Under the pieces are notes generated by a model, which did not search any database, was not told the DNA's origin, and saw only the letters and a program-made list of their open reading frames with translations. Shown here piece by piece: positions 47,382 to 57,122 of a stretch of 64,000 bases of DNA. Source of the stretch: an uncultured Candidatus Nitrosopumilus sp. (lineage in GTDB: Archaea; Thermoproteota; Nitrososphaeria; Nitrososphaerales; Nitrosopumilaceae); contig CAJQMY010000018.1 in the NCBI GenBank assembly GCA_905479565.1, forward strand, positions 26,264 to 90,263, given 5' to 3'. Made by a program: the position numbers and the translations under genes. Each line of letters starts with the position of its first letter. Positions within the stretch are counted from its first letter, which is position 1.

Positions 47382-48725
47382 AGATTTCATACAATTTTTA
47401 ATAAAAATTTCTGCATAGTTTGAGCTATCAAAATAAAGATGGCCATAAGATGCCAATGTATTATCTTGAATTAGTCCATCCTGATGTTTCTTTATTCCTT
47501 CACCTATTTCTAAAGTATAAGCAAATTTTGAATCAGACGAAACTGAATCTAAACGTGAATAATGAAATTCATGCCCTTGAAAATTAAGTAATTTTTCAGA
47601 TATCGGAGTTTTTGAAATAATCTTACCTTTTGTGTAATTTAGCATCATTTTCTTGGTCATTTTAGTTTCAGCATCAAAAAGGCCAATCATTTTATATTTT
47701 TTATTTTCAGATAAAATAGATTTTGTCAGATACATCAATCCGCCACATTCAACATAAATGGGAAGATTGTCTTCAGATAATTTCTTTATTGATTTTTTCA
47801 TAGTTTGGTTTTTTTCAAGGGAATTTCCCAAAATTTCTGGAAACCCACCGCCGATGTAAATGCCATCACACTTCGGAATTTTTTTATCTTTTATAGGACT
47901 GAAGAATTTTAAACTTGCACCTTCACGGCGTAATGCTTCTAAATTATCTTGATAATAGAAATTAAATGAAGTGTCAAGTGCAACTGCAATAGTAGTCGTT
48001 GTTTTTTTAAATACAGGTTTTGATTTTTTAGTAAGTTCAGATGAATTTTTTGCAATTTTTATTATTTGATTAATATCAATATTTTCTGAAATAATTTTAG
48101 ATACTTTCTTAATTTGTTTTTTAAGAACATTACTCTCTAATGTCGAAATTAATCCAAGATGTCTTGACGACATATTTAGTAAAGGATTTTTTGGAATTAC
48201 ACCAATAATTGGAATTTTAGTTTTTTCTAAAGCACTTCTACACAAAAATTCATGCTTTTTACTGCCTATTTTATTTAGAATAATTCCAGATATACAAGAA
48301 TTTTTATGAAATTTTAAGAATCCAAGCGCAGTTGCTGCAATAGAGCGAGAAGTTTTACTTGCATCTAAAACTAACAGTACCGGCGATTTCGTTATCGACG
48401 CTACATGATGTGTACTAGCATAATTTGAATCTCCACCAAAACCATCATAGTATCCCATGACTCCTTCGATTACAGACATATCAGATTTTGAATTTGATGT
48501 AAAACTATTCAGTAATTGATTTTCACCCATAAGCCATGCATCCAGATTGTATGTTTCATTTTTTGAAATGCTAGATAGATAGCCTGGATCAATATAATCA
48601 GGTCCGACCTTAAATGGCTGAATAGAAAAACCATTTTTTTGTAATGCATAAATTATTGAACATGTAATTGATGTTTTTCCAACACCACTAGTAGCACCGC
48701 CAATTACAATTCTAGGGATTTTCAA
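47370..48725 (-). CDS. cbiA: Cobyrinate a,c-diamide synthase
   Basis: A 451-residue protein with the P-loop GGATSGVGKTSITCS at 9-23 (CobB/CbiA amidotransferase N-domain), VEGVMGYYDG, and a C-terminal glutamine amidotransferase domain with the catalytic cysteine in YVECGGLMYL and the late GHEFHYS. It amidates the a and c carboxylates of cobyrinate. The start is TTG at 48725, with an AT-rich box centred 26 nt upstream. It is the only gene of the cbi block on the minus strand. Confidence 0.94.
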   Translation of the reverse strand: MKIPRIVIGGATSGVGKTSITCSIIYALQKNGFSIQPFKVGPDYIDPGYLSSISKNETYNLDAWLMGENQLLNSFTSNSKSDMSVIEGVMGYYDGFGGDSNYASTHHVASITKSPVLLVLDASKTSRSIAATALGFLKFHKNSCISGIILNKIGSKKHEFLCRSALEKTKIPIIGVIPKNPLLNMSSRHLGLISTLESNVLKKQIKKVSKIISENIDINQIIKIAKNSSELTKKSKPVFKKTTTTIAVALDTSFNFYYQDNLEALRREGASLKFFSPIKDKKIPKCDGIYIGGGFPEILGNSLEKNQTMKKSIKKLSEDNLPIYVECGGLMYLTKSILSENKKYKMIGLFDAETKMTKKMMLNYTKGKIISKTPISEKLLNFQGHEFHYSRLDSVSSDSKFAYTLEIGEGIKKHQDGLIQDNTLASYGHLYFDSSNYAEIFIKNCMKSSKR

Positions 48726-48745
48726 TTTGCATGACTAGGATCATT

Positions 48746-48756
48746 TTTTATTTAAA
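48746..48756. promoter_or_regulatory. Shared AT-rich box between cbiA and cobO
   Basis: The near-symmetric ttttatttaaa centred at about 48751 is 26 nt before the cbiA start (48725, minus strand). On the plus strand it would place a transcript start near 48776, which favours the internal ATG of cobO at 48812 over GTG 48767. Confidence 0.45.
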
Positions 48757-48811
48757 TTGATAGATTGTGGATATCCTCAATGTTTTTAGCGAGAACTATG
48801 AAATAAGAAAT

Positions 48812-49345
48812 ATGGAAAATGATGGTTTGACTATAGTATATACTGGAAAAGGTAAAGGTAAAACAACCGCAGCTTTAGGGATTGCTTTGCGTGCAACTGG
48901 ATATGAAAAGAAAACTTGCATGATTCAGTTCATTAAAGGTTCATGGCATTATGGTGAAATGGATTCATCAAAAAGGCTTGAACCTGAATTTGAAATGGTC
49001 GCAATCGGGAAAGGATTTGTTGGCATAATTGATGATAAAAGCCCAAGAGACGATCATGAAAAGGTAGCAAAAGAAGCAATTAGAATTAGTAATGAAAAAA
49101 TTCAATCAAGAAATTATGACATTGTAATTTTAGATGAGATAAACTATGCGGTAAATCTTAATTTAATTTCAGTTGATGATGTTCTAAATATAATAAAATC
49201 AAAACCAAAAGAAGTGGATTTGATATTAACAGGAAACTATGCCAAAGATGAGATTATTAAAATTGCTGATCTTGTTACAGAAATGAGAGAGATAAAACAT
49301 CCATTTCAACAAGGAATTAAAGCAAAAAAAGGGATTGATTTCTAG
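48812..49345 (+). CDS. cobO: Cob(I)alamin adenosyltransferase, CobO/BtuR type
   Basis: About 177 residues from ATG 48812, or 192 from GTG 48767. The P-loop YTGKGKGKTTAALGIALRA is the family signature, followed by MIQFIKGSWHYGE and VILDEINYAVNL. It adds the 5'-deoxyadenosyl group to Co(I) corrinoid. It is divergent from cbiA and closes the cobalamin block. The start is unsettled because the promoter box lies too close to the GTG. Confidence 0.92.
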   Translation: MENDGLTIVYTGKGKGKTTAALGIALRATGYEKKTCMIQFIKGSWHYGEMDSSKRLEPEFEMVAIGKGFVGIIDDKSPRDDHEKVAKEAIRISNEKIQSRNYDIVILDEINYAVNLNLISVDDVLNIIKSKPKEVDLILTGNYAKDEIIKIADLVTEMREIKHPFQQGIKAKKGIDF

Positions 49346-49386
49346 CCAGCAAACATTAATTTACGCATAAAGAGGTTTTAGAAGAA

Positions 49387-50184
49387 ATGTCTGTTGAAAC
49401 CCAAGAAATGCCAGAACAAGGGGAAATTATTCTTGCAACCATTACTAAAGTAATGGATCATGGGGCTTATGTCACACTAGATGAATATGATGACATTCAG
49501 GGATTCTTACATATTTCAGAAATTGCTCCAGGTTGGATAAGATCAGTTAGCAGATTCGTAAGAGATGGCGAGAAAAAAGTTCTTCTTGTAAAAAAAATAA
49601 ATGCTCAACGAGGAGACATAGATCTCTCATTAAAACAAGTTTCAAAAGATCAGAAAAAACAAAAGCTCAAAGAAGTTAAAAAGTTTGAAAAAGGTAAAAC
49701 ACTATTACAAAACGTTCAAGAAAAAGCTAAATTATCAGATGAAGAAATTGAAAAATTAGAAGACAGCATTTATTCAAAATTTGATTCTGTATATGATGCC
49801 TTCATATCTATTGGAAGGAATGGGATTGAAACAGTCAAAGAATTAAAGCTTACAAAAAAGACAGCTGCAGTAATTGAAGATATTTGTTCAAAAATTAAAC
49901 TTCCATCAGTAGAAATTAGAGGCATTATGGAAATTACAAACAATCAATCTAACGGTGTTGAAATAATTAAAAAAACATTATTAGATATTATCAAAAAAGA
50001 TTCTACCATAGATATTACATATTTGGGTGCACCAAAATATAGACTTTCAATTATTTCAGAAGATTTCAAATCGGCTGAAAAATTATTAAAACCAATAATA
50101 GAGGAAATTGAAACAAACATAGAAAAGAAAAAAGGTTCATTCAAATTTACAAGGGAAGATTCAAAGAAAACAAGGGAAAACTAA
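49387..50184 (+). CDS. eif2a: Translation initiation factor aIF2 subunit alpha
   Basis: A 265-residue protein with an N-terminal S1 domain ([23 protein letters not shown]...[15 protein letters not shown]), a helical middle domain and a C-terminal alpha-beta domain. It binds Met-tRNAi together with aIF2 gamma. The gene is followed 1 nt later by nop10, a pairing I recall from many archaeal genomes. Confidence 0.95.
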   Translation: MSVETQEMPEQGEIILATITKVMDHGAYVTLDEYDDIQGFLHISEIAPGWIRSVSRFVRDGEKKVLLVKKINAQRGDIDLSLKQVSKDQKKQKLKEVKKFEKGKTLLQNVQEKAKLSDEEIEKLEDSIYSKFDSVYDAFISIGRNGIETVKELKLTKKTAAVIEDICSKIKLPSVEIRGIMEITNNQSNGVEIIKKTLLDIIKKDSTIDITYLGAPKYRLSIISEDFKSAEKLLKPIIEEIETNIEKKKGSFKFTREDSKKTREN

Positions 50185-50185
50185 A

Positions 50186-50341
50186 ATGAGATTTTTATTA
50201 AGAAAATGTTCAAAGTGTAATCATTATACATTAAAAGCAAAATGCCCAGAATGCAGTGAAGAAACAATTTCTGTCCATCCAGCAAGATTTTCACCAGATG
50301 ACAAATACATGAGATACAGGTTAGCTGAAAGATATTCTTAG
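50186..50341 (+). CDS. nop10: H/ACA RNP protein Nop10
   Basis: A 51-residue protein: [20 protein letters not shown], then [20 protein letters not shown] and [11 protein letters not shown]. The four cysteines form the zinc ribbon, and the [11 protein letters not shown] linker is the Nop10 hallmark. It supports pseudouridylation by the H/ACA guide RNPs. It starts 1 nt after the aIF2 alpha stop, and its stop overlaps the aglB end by 4 nt. Confidence 0.95.
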   Translation: MRFLLRKCSKCNHYTLKAKCPECSEETISVHPARFSPDDKYMRYRLAERYS

Positions 50342-52476
50342 GGTACGGATTTATAATTTTTGTTCACTTCATAAATAAAAACACCAATCATAGGTCCAAC
50401 TTTTTCTTCAACATAACTTGGTGATGCATAAACTAGTTTTAGAGGCCCATTTCCATCAAGAGTATATTTTATATTTTTTTCATAAATTGGAATCATACCA
50501 TCAATATATGTTTCAGATTGCTGATTCAAATTATTAGGATTAACATATCCTAATAAAGTAAATGGAAACATTTTACCGAGTAAGGTCTCATTCCAAAAAT
50601 AATCAGTTCCACTTGCTCCATCAGAATAGAGATATTTGCTTTCATCCAATCCTGCAATTCTCATGAACCATTGTTTCTTTGATTCATCACCCCCACCTCC
50701 TAATCTATAAAATGATTGGGTGGATTCTAAATTTAATTTTTCACCAGCAACGAAAACAAGTACATAATCTGCTTGCATTTCATTTAGAGAATGCCATGAT
50801 GAATTAGGATTATTCAAGAACATTTTTGCTATATTTTGAATAATAGTTGTATGGATTGTTGAATTATCTGCTATAGTAGCTCTTTCACTCATTGTAGAGA
50901 TCCAGTAACCGTAATCCCACCAAGATGCCACAACAGCGTCTTTAGGAGTATTATTTTTTATCCAATCTAAGGCATCTAACCAATCATCAGTAGCGATTGT
51001 ATATGCTGAACCCCCATTCAAAATTGTAGGAGGTGCATTTGTCAGATGATACACTTCCGAACCCATTGGATAAACCATTGGTATGATAAGAAGAAGAATA
51101 ATTCCTATAACATAAGGTAATTTTATAAAATTACCAATAGGTTTTTTTGATTCAGATTGAATTTTGAAAAATTCTTTTGTTAACGTAGTTAAACCTAATG
51201 ATGCCAAAACAATAACAGAAATTGATGCAAAAACTTCCAATCTAACAAATGTTGAAGCAGTATACACTCCAATGATCCCTAAGATTAAAGCAAATGATAA
51301 CATATCATTTTTGATAAAATTGGATTTTTTATTTTGAGAATTTTTAATAATTAGCCAAATTCCTAAGCCTGAAAAAATCATAAGTACCGAATGAAACAGA
51401 AATGATTGGGATAAAGTCGTGGTAGCATGTTCTGACACAGAATCAACTAATGGATCTGTTGTAGTTAAAAATGGATTTAGCGCATTAAGATATCTATGAC
51501 TAGCTGAAGGTAAAAATTGAGATTCAGAATTTGCCACTAAAATTAAAGGAATAAGAATTAAAAACGCTAGTAGAAATATCAAACCATTTCTTGTTTTATT
51601 TTTAGTAGATTTGCTTTGTATTAAAATACAAGATACCAAAAATAAAGTAGAGGTTATTAATGAAATTCCGCCTATGCCAAAAATAAAACTAGAACTGACA
51701 CGTTCAAACCCTAATGAAATAATGATTGTACTAATTGTATAAATCGGTATAGCCCAGATGATAAATTTATGATCTGCTCTCAAAAAAGGTAAAACAATGA
51801 AGAAAAGTACCAAAGGCATAACAAAGAATTGATTTCCACCCCATGCTGAAATAGAAAATGCTGTAAAAATTCCAGATATTACAAGTTTTGAAATAGATAT
51901 TTTTTTATTTTGAGAATTTATTCCACTTAAAAGCAAATATACTGCTAAAAGAGCAAAAAACAACCCCAAAGGTTCTGATTTGAACCATCCTATTGGACTA
52001 CGAATTAAAATTGGTAATGAAACTGAAAATAAAAGTGCAGAAAATAAACCAGCTGTAGTGCCACCTATCACTCTAACCAGTGCAAAAATGACTATCGCAG
52101 ATAATGAACCAAAAATTACAGGGAATAAAATTGTAAAATCATACAGTTCGCCCCCACCTCCAAAAATCCAGTATGTAATTGCAGCAGTTAGATGAAGAGT
52201 CACCTGAGAATTTGAAGAGACGTCTCGACCTGTAGGATACCAACTAAGATCATCATTCCATTCAAGATATGCTGGGATTCCATTATCAACAATGTATTGA
52301 GTTGCACGATAATTAAAAAAAGGATCAAATTCATTTAGTTCAAATCCATAATCAGCAGGTTGAGCACGAAGAAGAAAAGACACAGTGAAAGATAAAGATA
52401 AAACTCCAATGATTAAAAGATGGTTTAATTTTAAATCAAAGCTACCTATAGAAACAAGTTTTGTATTTACTAACAA
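50338..52476 (-). CDS. aglB: Oligosaccharyltransferase AglB (STT3 family)
   Basis: A 712-residue membrane enzyme with about 12 helices in the N-terminal 480 residues. The first external loop has [15 protein letters not shown] (acidic DxD-like site), and the C-terminal soluble domain has the catalytic WWDYGYW near residue 518. It moves lipid-linked glycans to Asn in N-X-S/T of exported proteins. It probably uses glycans made by the transferases at the left of this window. It is alone, without an operon partner. Confidence 0.94.
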   Translation of the reverse strand: MLVNTKLVSIGSFDLKLNHLLIIGVLSLSFTVSFLLRAQPADYGFELNEFDPFFNYRATQYIVDNGIPAYLEWNDDLSWYPTGRDVSSNSQVTLHLTAAITYWIFGGGGELYDFTILFPVIFGSLSAIVIFALVRVIGGTTAGLFSALLFSVSLPILIRSPIGWFKSEPLGLFFALLAVYLLLSGINSQNKKISISKLVISGIFTAFSISAWGGNQFFVMPLVLFFIVLPFLRADHKFIIWAIPIYTISTIIISLGFERVSSSFIFGIGGISLITSTLFLVSCILIQSKSTKNKTRNGLIFLLAFLILIPLILVANSESQFLPSASHRYLNALNPFLTTTDPLVDSVSEHATTTLSQSFLFHSVLMIFSGLGIWLIIKNSQNKKSNFIKNDMLSFALILGIIGVYTASTFVRLEVFASISVIVLASLGLTTLTKEFFKIQSESKKPIGNFIKLPYVIGIILLLIIPMVYPMGSEVYHLTNAPPTILNGGSAYTIATDDWLDALDWIKNNTPKDAVVASWWDYGYWISTMSERATIADNSTIHTTIIQNIAKMFLNNPNSSWHSLNEMQADYVLVFVAGEKLNLESTQSFYRLGGGGDESKKQWFMRIAGLDESKYLYSDGASGTDYFWNETLLGKMFPFTLLGYVNPNNLNQQSETYIDGMIPIYEKNIKYTLDGNGPLKLVYASPSYVEEKVGPMIGVFIYEVNKNYKSVP

Positions 52477-52540
52477 GCAATGTTTTTGAAAAAACTTTGT
52501 TTATTATTCTTTGTATAAAAAATCTTAAAATTATTTTAAA

Positions 52541-52993
52541 TTAAGGAGCAAATTTTCCCTGAAGTACAGCTTCTTCAATAATATGATTTTTCATAGACAA
52601 TTCAACTTCTTGTTTAGTTGAACCTTTAACGATGTCTAATTTTTGATCTAATGCATACAATTTGAAAATATACGTATGCTCTTTATCTGGAGGAGCAGGA
52701 CCCCCATAACCAATTTCACCAAAATCAGTTTTTCCCTCACTACAATATTTCGGTGTAGAATTTTCTTTAAAATCACAACTTTTAGGATCTATATTCCATA
52801 CAACCCAATGTACCCAAATTTTACCAACAGCTCCCATTGCATCAGGATCATCCATTATCAAAACAAGTGACACTGTGTTTTCGGGGATTTCGTTAATTTT
52901 TAGAGAAGGACTTATGTTTCCATGTTTATATCCATATTTTTTTGGAATAACTCCACCATTTTCAAATGCTTCACTCGTGAAACTCAAAGTCAT
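52541..52993 (-). CDS. YbhB/YbcL family (PEBP-like) protein
   Basis: A 150-residue protein with the PEBP pattern: SPSLKINEIPENTVSLVLIMDDPDA, a WVHWVVWNIDP loop and GYGGPAPPDKEHTYIFKLYALD. These ligand-binding folds are known in bacteria and archaea, but their cytosolic role is unclear. It is preceded by a PIN-domain gene on the same strand. No signal peptide. Confidence 0.9.
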   Translation of the reverse strand: MTLSFTSEAFENGGVIPKKYGYKHGNISPSLKINEIPENTVSLVLIMDDPDAMGAVGKIWVHWVVWNIDPKSCDFKENSTPKYCSEGKTDFGEIGYGGPAPPDKEHTYIFKLYALDQKLDIVKGSTKQEVELSMKNHIIEEAVLQGKFAP

Positions 52994-53028
52994 CGAAATT
53001 GTTGGTAATTACTCAATCTTAAATATTT

Positions 53029-53397
53029 CTAAGATTCCAAAACAACTTTGTTATTTGAAAAAGACATAATTGAACTTCCATTATTTTTGATCTGTTTTTT
53101 TAATTCTTTATCCATCGTAGCTACAATTATTCTGTTTTTTAAAACATAATCAAGCAATTCTTTGTCTGCAAATGAACCAAGTATTGGAATTGTTTTCAAA
53201 TTTTTAATGTATTTCAAAGTTAATTTTACATCTTGTTTTTTATCAGGATTTTTTTCCAATTCAAATAACTCATTTTTTACTACCTGTGGTACAACAAAAC
53301 TAATTTGACCAATCTCAACATCAAGATTATCTAAATTTTTGATTCTGTTTGTGGCCAGATGAATTAAAAAACTTGTGTCACAAATGACTTCAACCAA
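53029..53397 (-). CDS. PIN-domain protein, Fcf1-like
   Basis: A 122-residue PIN domain: ICDTSFLIHLATNRI with the first Asp, VVPQVVKNELFEL, and late VATMDKELKKQIKNNG giving the remaining acidic residues. The short archaeal Fcf1/Utp24-like PIN proteins adjacent to aIF2 gamma are thought to act in rRNA processing. It overlaps the aIF2 gamma stop by 8 nt, so the two are cotranscribed. An unrelated VapC-type toxin is less likely because no antitoxin is nearby. Confidence 0.82.
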   Translation of the reverse strand: MVEVICDTSFLIHLATNRIKNLDNLDVEIGQISFVVPQVVKNELFELEKNPDKKQDVKLTLKYIKNLKTIPILGSFADKELLDYVLKNRIIVATMDKELKKQIKNNGSSIMSFSNNKVVLES

Positions 53398-54652
53398 CTA
53401 TTCCTGCACCAATAAGTCGCCATCTTTCAGCAATTCTTCTACTGATTGCTACATTACCTCCTTCAAATATACAAGCAGGTCTTTTAAGTTCTATCTCAAC
53501 ATTAGTTGATTTTATTTTTTTGACTGTACCTAAAACTGGAGCAGTACCAATGTTAAGTCGAAGTAGCTCTCCAGATGAAATTGGTTGGACCTTGATATCT
53601 TCAGTAGCACCTACTGCAGAATCAAACAAATTGACATCTAATTTTAACAAAGTTGAATTATCAGGAAGAGTGCCAGGTTTACCAATAACTGAGCCAATAA
53701 AGGAATCACTTCTAGTCATCGAAGGATCTAATTTTGTTCCTATAGCAACCAAGCCACCAGGCTTTACGGATTCAACAATACCTGCAGCAGTTCCTAAAGA
53801 TGTAATTTCAGTAAGTAATGGTTCATATGTTTTTTTCTTTTCATTTATTATTCCTGGTTTAATTTCAATTTCATCACCAATATTGAAGACTCCTTGAGTT
53901 AAACTTCCACCAATTATACCACCTTTGATATCTTTTAATTTTATTCCAGGTTTGTTTACATCAAAAGAACGTAAAACATGCATTACTGTATCTGCTTTTT
54001 CATCTCTTTCTGGTGTTTTGATTGTTGATTCAATGGCTCCAATTAAAGCATCAATGTTTAATCCAGACTGTGCAGAGATTGGAATGACCGGAGCTTTTGC
54101 AGCATGACTTCCTTTAACAAAATTTGTTATTTCTTTATAATTATCTAGAGCTTCTTGATAAGTAAGTAAATCAACTTTATTTTGAACTACAACTATTTGC
54201 TGAATTCCAAGAGTTTGTAGTGCTAAGAGATGTTCTTTTGTTTGGGGTTTAGGGACTTTTTCATTTGCCGCAACTAATAGTAGTGCTCCATCCATTAATG
54301 CCGAACCTGAAAGCATATTTGACATCAAACTTTCGTGTCCAGGGCTGTCTACAAAACTTACAACTCTTGATAATTCACTTTCTTTTCCACAATTATTACA
54401 TTTTGGAGTTGTAGAGTATCCTAAAGGCTCTTCACATTTTTTACATTTGTAAAATGCTGCATCAGAGTAACCAACGCGAATTGTAATTCCACGTTTTAAT
54501 TCTTGACTATGAACACTTGTCCATGAACCAGTTAAAGCTTGAATTAGAGTGGTTTTTCCATGATCTACATGACCTGCAGTACCAATGTTGACACATGGTT
54601 GATAACCATATTTTTTGACGTACCAATCAGGAAGAGTTTCTCTCCAATGCAT
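53390..54652 (-). CDS. eif2g: Translation initiation factor aIF2 subunit gamma
   Basis: A 420-residue GTPase: G1 GHVDHGKTTLIQALTG near 26-41, a zinc knuckle (CKKCEEPL, CNNCGKE), G3 DSPGHESLM, G4 QNKVDLL and a C-terminal beta-barrel pair. It carries Met-tRNAi with the alpha subunit. Together with PIN and S6e it forms a translation cluster on the minus strand. Confidence 0.97.
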   Translation of the reverse strand: MHWRETLPDWYVKKYGYQPCVNIGTAGHVDHGKTTLIQALTGSWTSVHSQELKRGITIRVGYSDAAFYKCKKCEEPLGYSTTPKCNNCGKESELSRVVSFVDSPGHESLMSNMLSGSALMDGALLLVAANEKVPKPQTKEHLLALQTLGIQQIVVVQNKVDLLTYQEALDNYKEITNFVKGSHAAKAPVIPISAQSGLNIDALIGAIESTIKTPERDEKADTVMHVLRSFDVNKPGIKLKDIKGGIIGGSLTQGVFNIGDEIEIKPGIINEKKKTYEPLLTEITSLGTAAGIVESVKPGGLVAIGTKLDPSMTRSDSFIGSVIGKPGTLPDNSTLLKLDVNLFDSAVGATEDIKVQPISSGELLRLNIGTAPVLGTVKKIKSTNVEIELKRPACIFEGGNVAISRRIAERWRLIGAGIVG

Positions 54653-54683
54653 GTGTCAAAAAATAGAATCGGTATATGTTAAG

Positions 54684-55085
54684 TTATTCTTTTTTATCTT
54701 TAGTTTTTTCTTCTGTTGCTTCTTCAACAGGAGCTTCGATTGGTAATTCTCCATCAAATTTACAATTTACTTGATAGATTTCTTCAGATACTGAATTTCC
54801 TCTTAATAGTTTTCTTTTTCGTTGTCCATATTCTGCATCTTGTAAACCAACACCTCTAGAAAGTAAAACTCTTTTTCTTGCTGCACCATGAACATCACTT
54901 CTCATCGGAACTCCAGATTTGTCACTACCTCCAGTGAGTTTTAATTTTCCAGTTAATCCTACAATAGAAGCATCGGTTTCATTTCCTAACTCTAATCCTA
55001 ACAAAGAATTAGCATCTGTATCTTTGAGTTCTTTTGAAACGGATTTTCCTTTAATATCAGATATCGTAAGTTTGAAGTTTGCCAA
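54684..55085 (-). CDS. rps6e: Ribosomal protein S6e
   Basis: A 133-residue protein with the S6e core: ANFKLTISDIKGKSVSKEL, LTGGSDKSGVPMRSDVHGAA, and KRVLLSRGVGLQ. An acidic C-terminal tail of about 15 residues (EEATEEKTKDKKE) has no eukaryal phosphorylation cluster. It belongs to the small subunit. It lies 31 nt upstream of aIF2 gamma and is probably cotranscribed. Confidence 0.95.
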   Translation of the reverse strand: MANFKLTISDIKGKSVSKELKDTDANSLLGLELGNETDASIVGLTGKLKLTGGSDKSGVPMRSDVHGAARKRVLLSRGVGLQDAEYGQRKRKLLRGNSVSEEIYQVNCKFDGELPIEAPVEEATEEKTKDKKE

Positions 55086-55130
55086 TTATTGCAAAAAAAA
55101 GTTGAACGACTAATTAACCTTTGGACATTA

Positions 55131-55140
55131 TTTTTAAATT
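55131..55140 (+). promoter_or_regulatory. TATA-like box of the 40-residue zinc microprotein
   Basis: The sequence tttttaaatt is centred about 24 nt upstream of ATG 55160, which fits leaderless initiation. Confidence 0.45.
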
Positions 55141-55159
55141 AAGATTTACAATAATAGGC

Positions 55160-55282
55160 ATGACAGAAGAGATCAGATGTCCCAGATGTGATAATAAAAT
55201 GATAGATATGCAAGCATGTCATATGTTTTGTCCAAATTGTGGAGCTCGTTTAGATTGTTCTGACAAAGGAAATTATTGGTAA
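55160..55282 (+). CDS. Zinc-ribbon microprotein, 40 aa
   Basis: ORF: MTEEIRCPRCDNKMIDMQAC, then CPNCGARLDCSDKGNYW. Two CxxC pairs (C7/C10 and C24/C27) make a textbook zinc ribbon. A TATA-like box is well placed. Its stop abuts the stop of the convergent zinc-ribbon gene. Function unknown. Confidence 0.72.
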   Translation: MTEEIRCPRCDNKMIDMQACHMFCPNCGARLDCSDKGNYW

Positions 55283-55456
55283 CTAAATTCCAGGTCTATC
55301 TGGAATATAATCAGCCGACATGTTGATGGCTTGATCTTTCATAATTTCAAGATAAGTTTCATAATCTGCTTCAAAATTACAATGAGGACATTTTACATTC
55401 GTTACATCATCATCTAATATTGCAACCTTTTGACACTCAGGGCATCTTGCATCCAT
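55283..55456 (-). CDS. Zinc-ribbon protein, 57 aa
   Basis: From ATG 55456 the product is MDARCPECQKVAILDDDVTN, CPHCNFEADYETYLEI and a tail ending YIPDRPGI. Two CxxC pairs form one zinc ribbon of the TFS/TFIIB type. The frame extends to a TTG at 55471, but an AT-rich box at 55476-55486 is 25 nt before 55456, which favours the ATG. Possible transcription- or RNA-related function, but not assigned. Confidence 0.7.
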   Translation of the reverse strand: MDARCPECQKVAILDDDVTNVKCPHCNFEADYETYLEIMKDQAINMSADYIPDRPGI

Positions 55457-55508
55457 ATTTTGAGACAACAATTAAGATATTTAATCATAATTGACAATAT
55501 TGTTCTAG

Positions 55509-55582
55509 GCGGAGTTAGTTTAGTCTGGTATGACGTCAGCTTCCCAAGCTGAAGGCCGCGGGTTCAAATCCCGCACTCCGCA
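55509..55582 (+). tRNA. tRNA-Gly(CCC)
   Basis: A 74-nt cloverleaf. The acceptor GCGGAGT pairs with ACTCCGC, with discriminator A. The anticodon arm is TCAGC-TTCCCAA-GCTGA (anticodon CCC) and the T loop is GGTTCAAATCC. No intron. Its 3' end directly abuts the stop codon of the C39-like gene on the opposite strand. Confidence 0.95.
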
Positions 55583-56545
55583 TTATAATTCTCTAATTGC
55601 TTGCTCTATTAAGCCCCTATCAGAAGCTTTAGGATAATATTTCAAATAATTTTTAAGATCGTCTTTTGCTTCAAAATTTTTGTTTTGTTTTTCCCTTAGA
55701 TAAGCACGGTTTTTGTAAATTTTTGCAGAACGTTTTGGATTAATTTCAATTGCCTTATTGTAATAATTTTCTGCTTTATCAAATTGACCAGTCTTTAAAT
55801 AAAAATTTCCCATACCATTATAGGACAAATATGAGTTATTGTTAATTTGTAAACATTTCTCATAGTATTCTACACATTCTGGAGAATTTTGAGCGTTGAG
55901 TATTGTAGCAAATAGATTAAATGCTGTAGAATTATTCGAATCAAGTTCTATAGATTGTTTTAACAATTCAAGTGCTTCAGAATTATTTTTTAAAATATTT
56001 TGTTTTTCAGAAATAAAACATAATCTATTTGATTTGTCACTAGAGTCATTCTCTAGATTTATGGATGTAATTATGTCAGAAGGAGCTAAAATTAATAATA
56101 ATTTTCCCTCTTCAGACCATTCTTTTTCAAAAATATCTTGAGGAATTGCACCTTCTTGCTGTTCTCCTTCTTGATTACCTTTCTGAATATAATGAAAAAT
56201 TGTTTTCTCCTGTTCGTTATACCCTGTAATTACAGAAGCATGTTGGGTTATTTCAGGAATTCCAGGAAGAATTACAATCGGTGGTATTCCTAAATCAATA
56301 ATTTTTTTTAATTCAGATAAAGATGAATGAATAATTTTACATGTTAAACCATGTCTTTCTGCCATTTCTATTCCTTCAATCAAAATACTACCATCAAATC
56401 CAGAATATTTTTTTGAAAATTCAATAGCTTCTTCCATGGGCAAATCAATATTCCAATACTTTGATACTACGTTAATTGGTAAAGGGAGACAAATATTTTC
56501 ATCATCTACAAGTGGCAATAACAATTCATGATTCTCTTCTTCCAT
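55583..56545 (-). CDS. Peptidase C39-like domain protein with TPR repeats
   Basis: A 320-residue protein in two parts. Residues 1-155 look like a C39-type papain-like fold, with a Cys at 19 (ENICLPLPINVVSKYW) and a His at 102 (QHASVITGYN). The usual Gln and DCG context is not seen, so activity is uncertain. Residues 190-315 are TPR repeats (YLSYNGMGNFYLKTGQFDKAENYYNKAIEINP). It may be a peptidase or a cysteine-containing scaffold. It lies 34 nt downstream of the GATase gene. Confidence 0.72.
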   Translation of the reverse strand: MEEENHELLLPLVDDENICLPLPINVVSKYWNIDLPMEEAIEFSKKYSGFDGSILIEGIEMAERHGLTCKIIHSSLSELKKIIDLGIPPIVILPGIPEITQHASVITGYNEQEKTIFHYIQKGNQEGEQQEGAIPQDIFEKEWSEEGKLLLILAPSDIITSINLENDSSDKSNRLCFISEKQNILKNNSEALELLKQSIELDSNNSTAFNLFATILNAQNSPECVEYYEKCLQINNNSYLSYNGMGNFYLKTGQFDKAENYYNKAIEINPKRSAKIYKNRAYLREKQNKNFEAKDDLKNYLKYYPKASDRGLIEQAIREL

Positions 56546-56579
56546 AAAATGAAGTAATTTTGATAGTTATTAAAATCAA

Positions 56580-57122
56580 TCATAGAGAACAAAATTTTTC
56601 AATTAAATCATTACCATCCTGACTCATTTCTGGATGAAATTGAGTTCCAAAAATTGGTCTTTCTTTATATTGAATAATTTCATTTTCACAGTTTTTTGAT
56701 CTAGCAAGTGAAATTAAAGTGTTAGGTAGTTTAGAGATTTCATAGCTATGACTTTCAAAAATATTAATAGTGTTATTGCAAATATAATTTTCTTTTATAA
56801 TTTGAACCGATTCTATTCCTTTTTGGAGAGCAGAGATTTTTCTAATTGTACCGCCCAAAGTAAGTGCTAAAATCTCTGCACCATAGCAAATTCCAAGTAA
56901 TTTATTATTATTTTTAATACAATATTTGATGATTTTAGAATTTACTTCATTAACTTTTTTTTCATTTTTTCGTCGTCCTGAAAGAATGAAAGAATCATAA
57001 TTTGAAAGTAAATCTAATCTTAAGCTTTGAGGAGATTGTCTTTCAAATGAAATATTTTTTTGGATTAAAAAATCTGTTAATTGTTTTGTATAGATAGAGC
57101 CGTTATCAACAACTAGAAACAA
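56580..57122 (-). CDS. Class I glutamine amidotransferase (GuaA-like)
   Basis: A 180-residue GATase-1 domain with FLVVDNGSIYTKQLTDFL at the start, the nucleophile motif LGICYGAEIL near 77-86 and the FGTQFHPEMSQDG motif with His and Glu. It resembles the standalone archaeal GMP synthase amidase GuaAa, but could serve another synthetase; no partner synthase is adjacent. The start TTG follows the UPF0182 stop with no gap, showing translational coupling. Confidence 0.82.
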   Translation of the reverse strand: MFLVVDNGSIYTKQLTDFLIQKNISFERQSPQSLRLDLLSNYDSFILSGRRKNEKKVNEVNSKIIKYCIKNNNKLLGICYGAEILALTLGGTIRKISALQKGIESVQIIKENYICNNTINIFESHSYEISKLPNTLISLARSKNCENEIIQYKERPIFGTQFHPEMSQDGNDLIEKFCSL

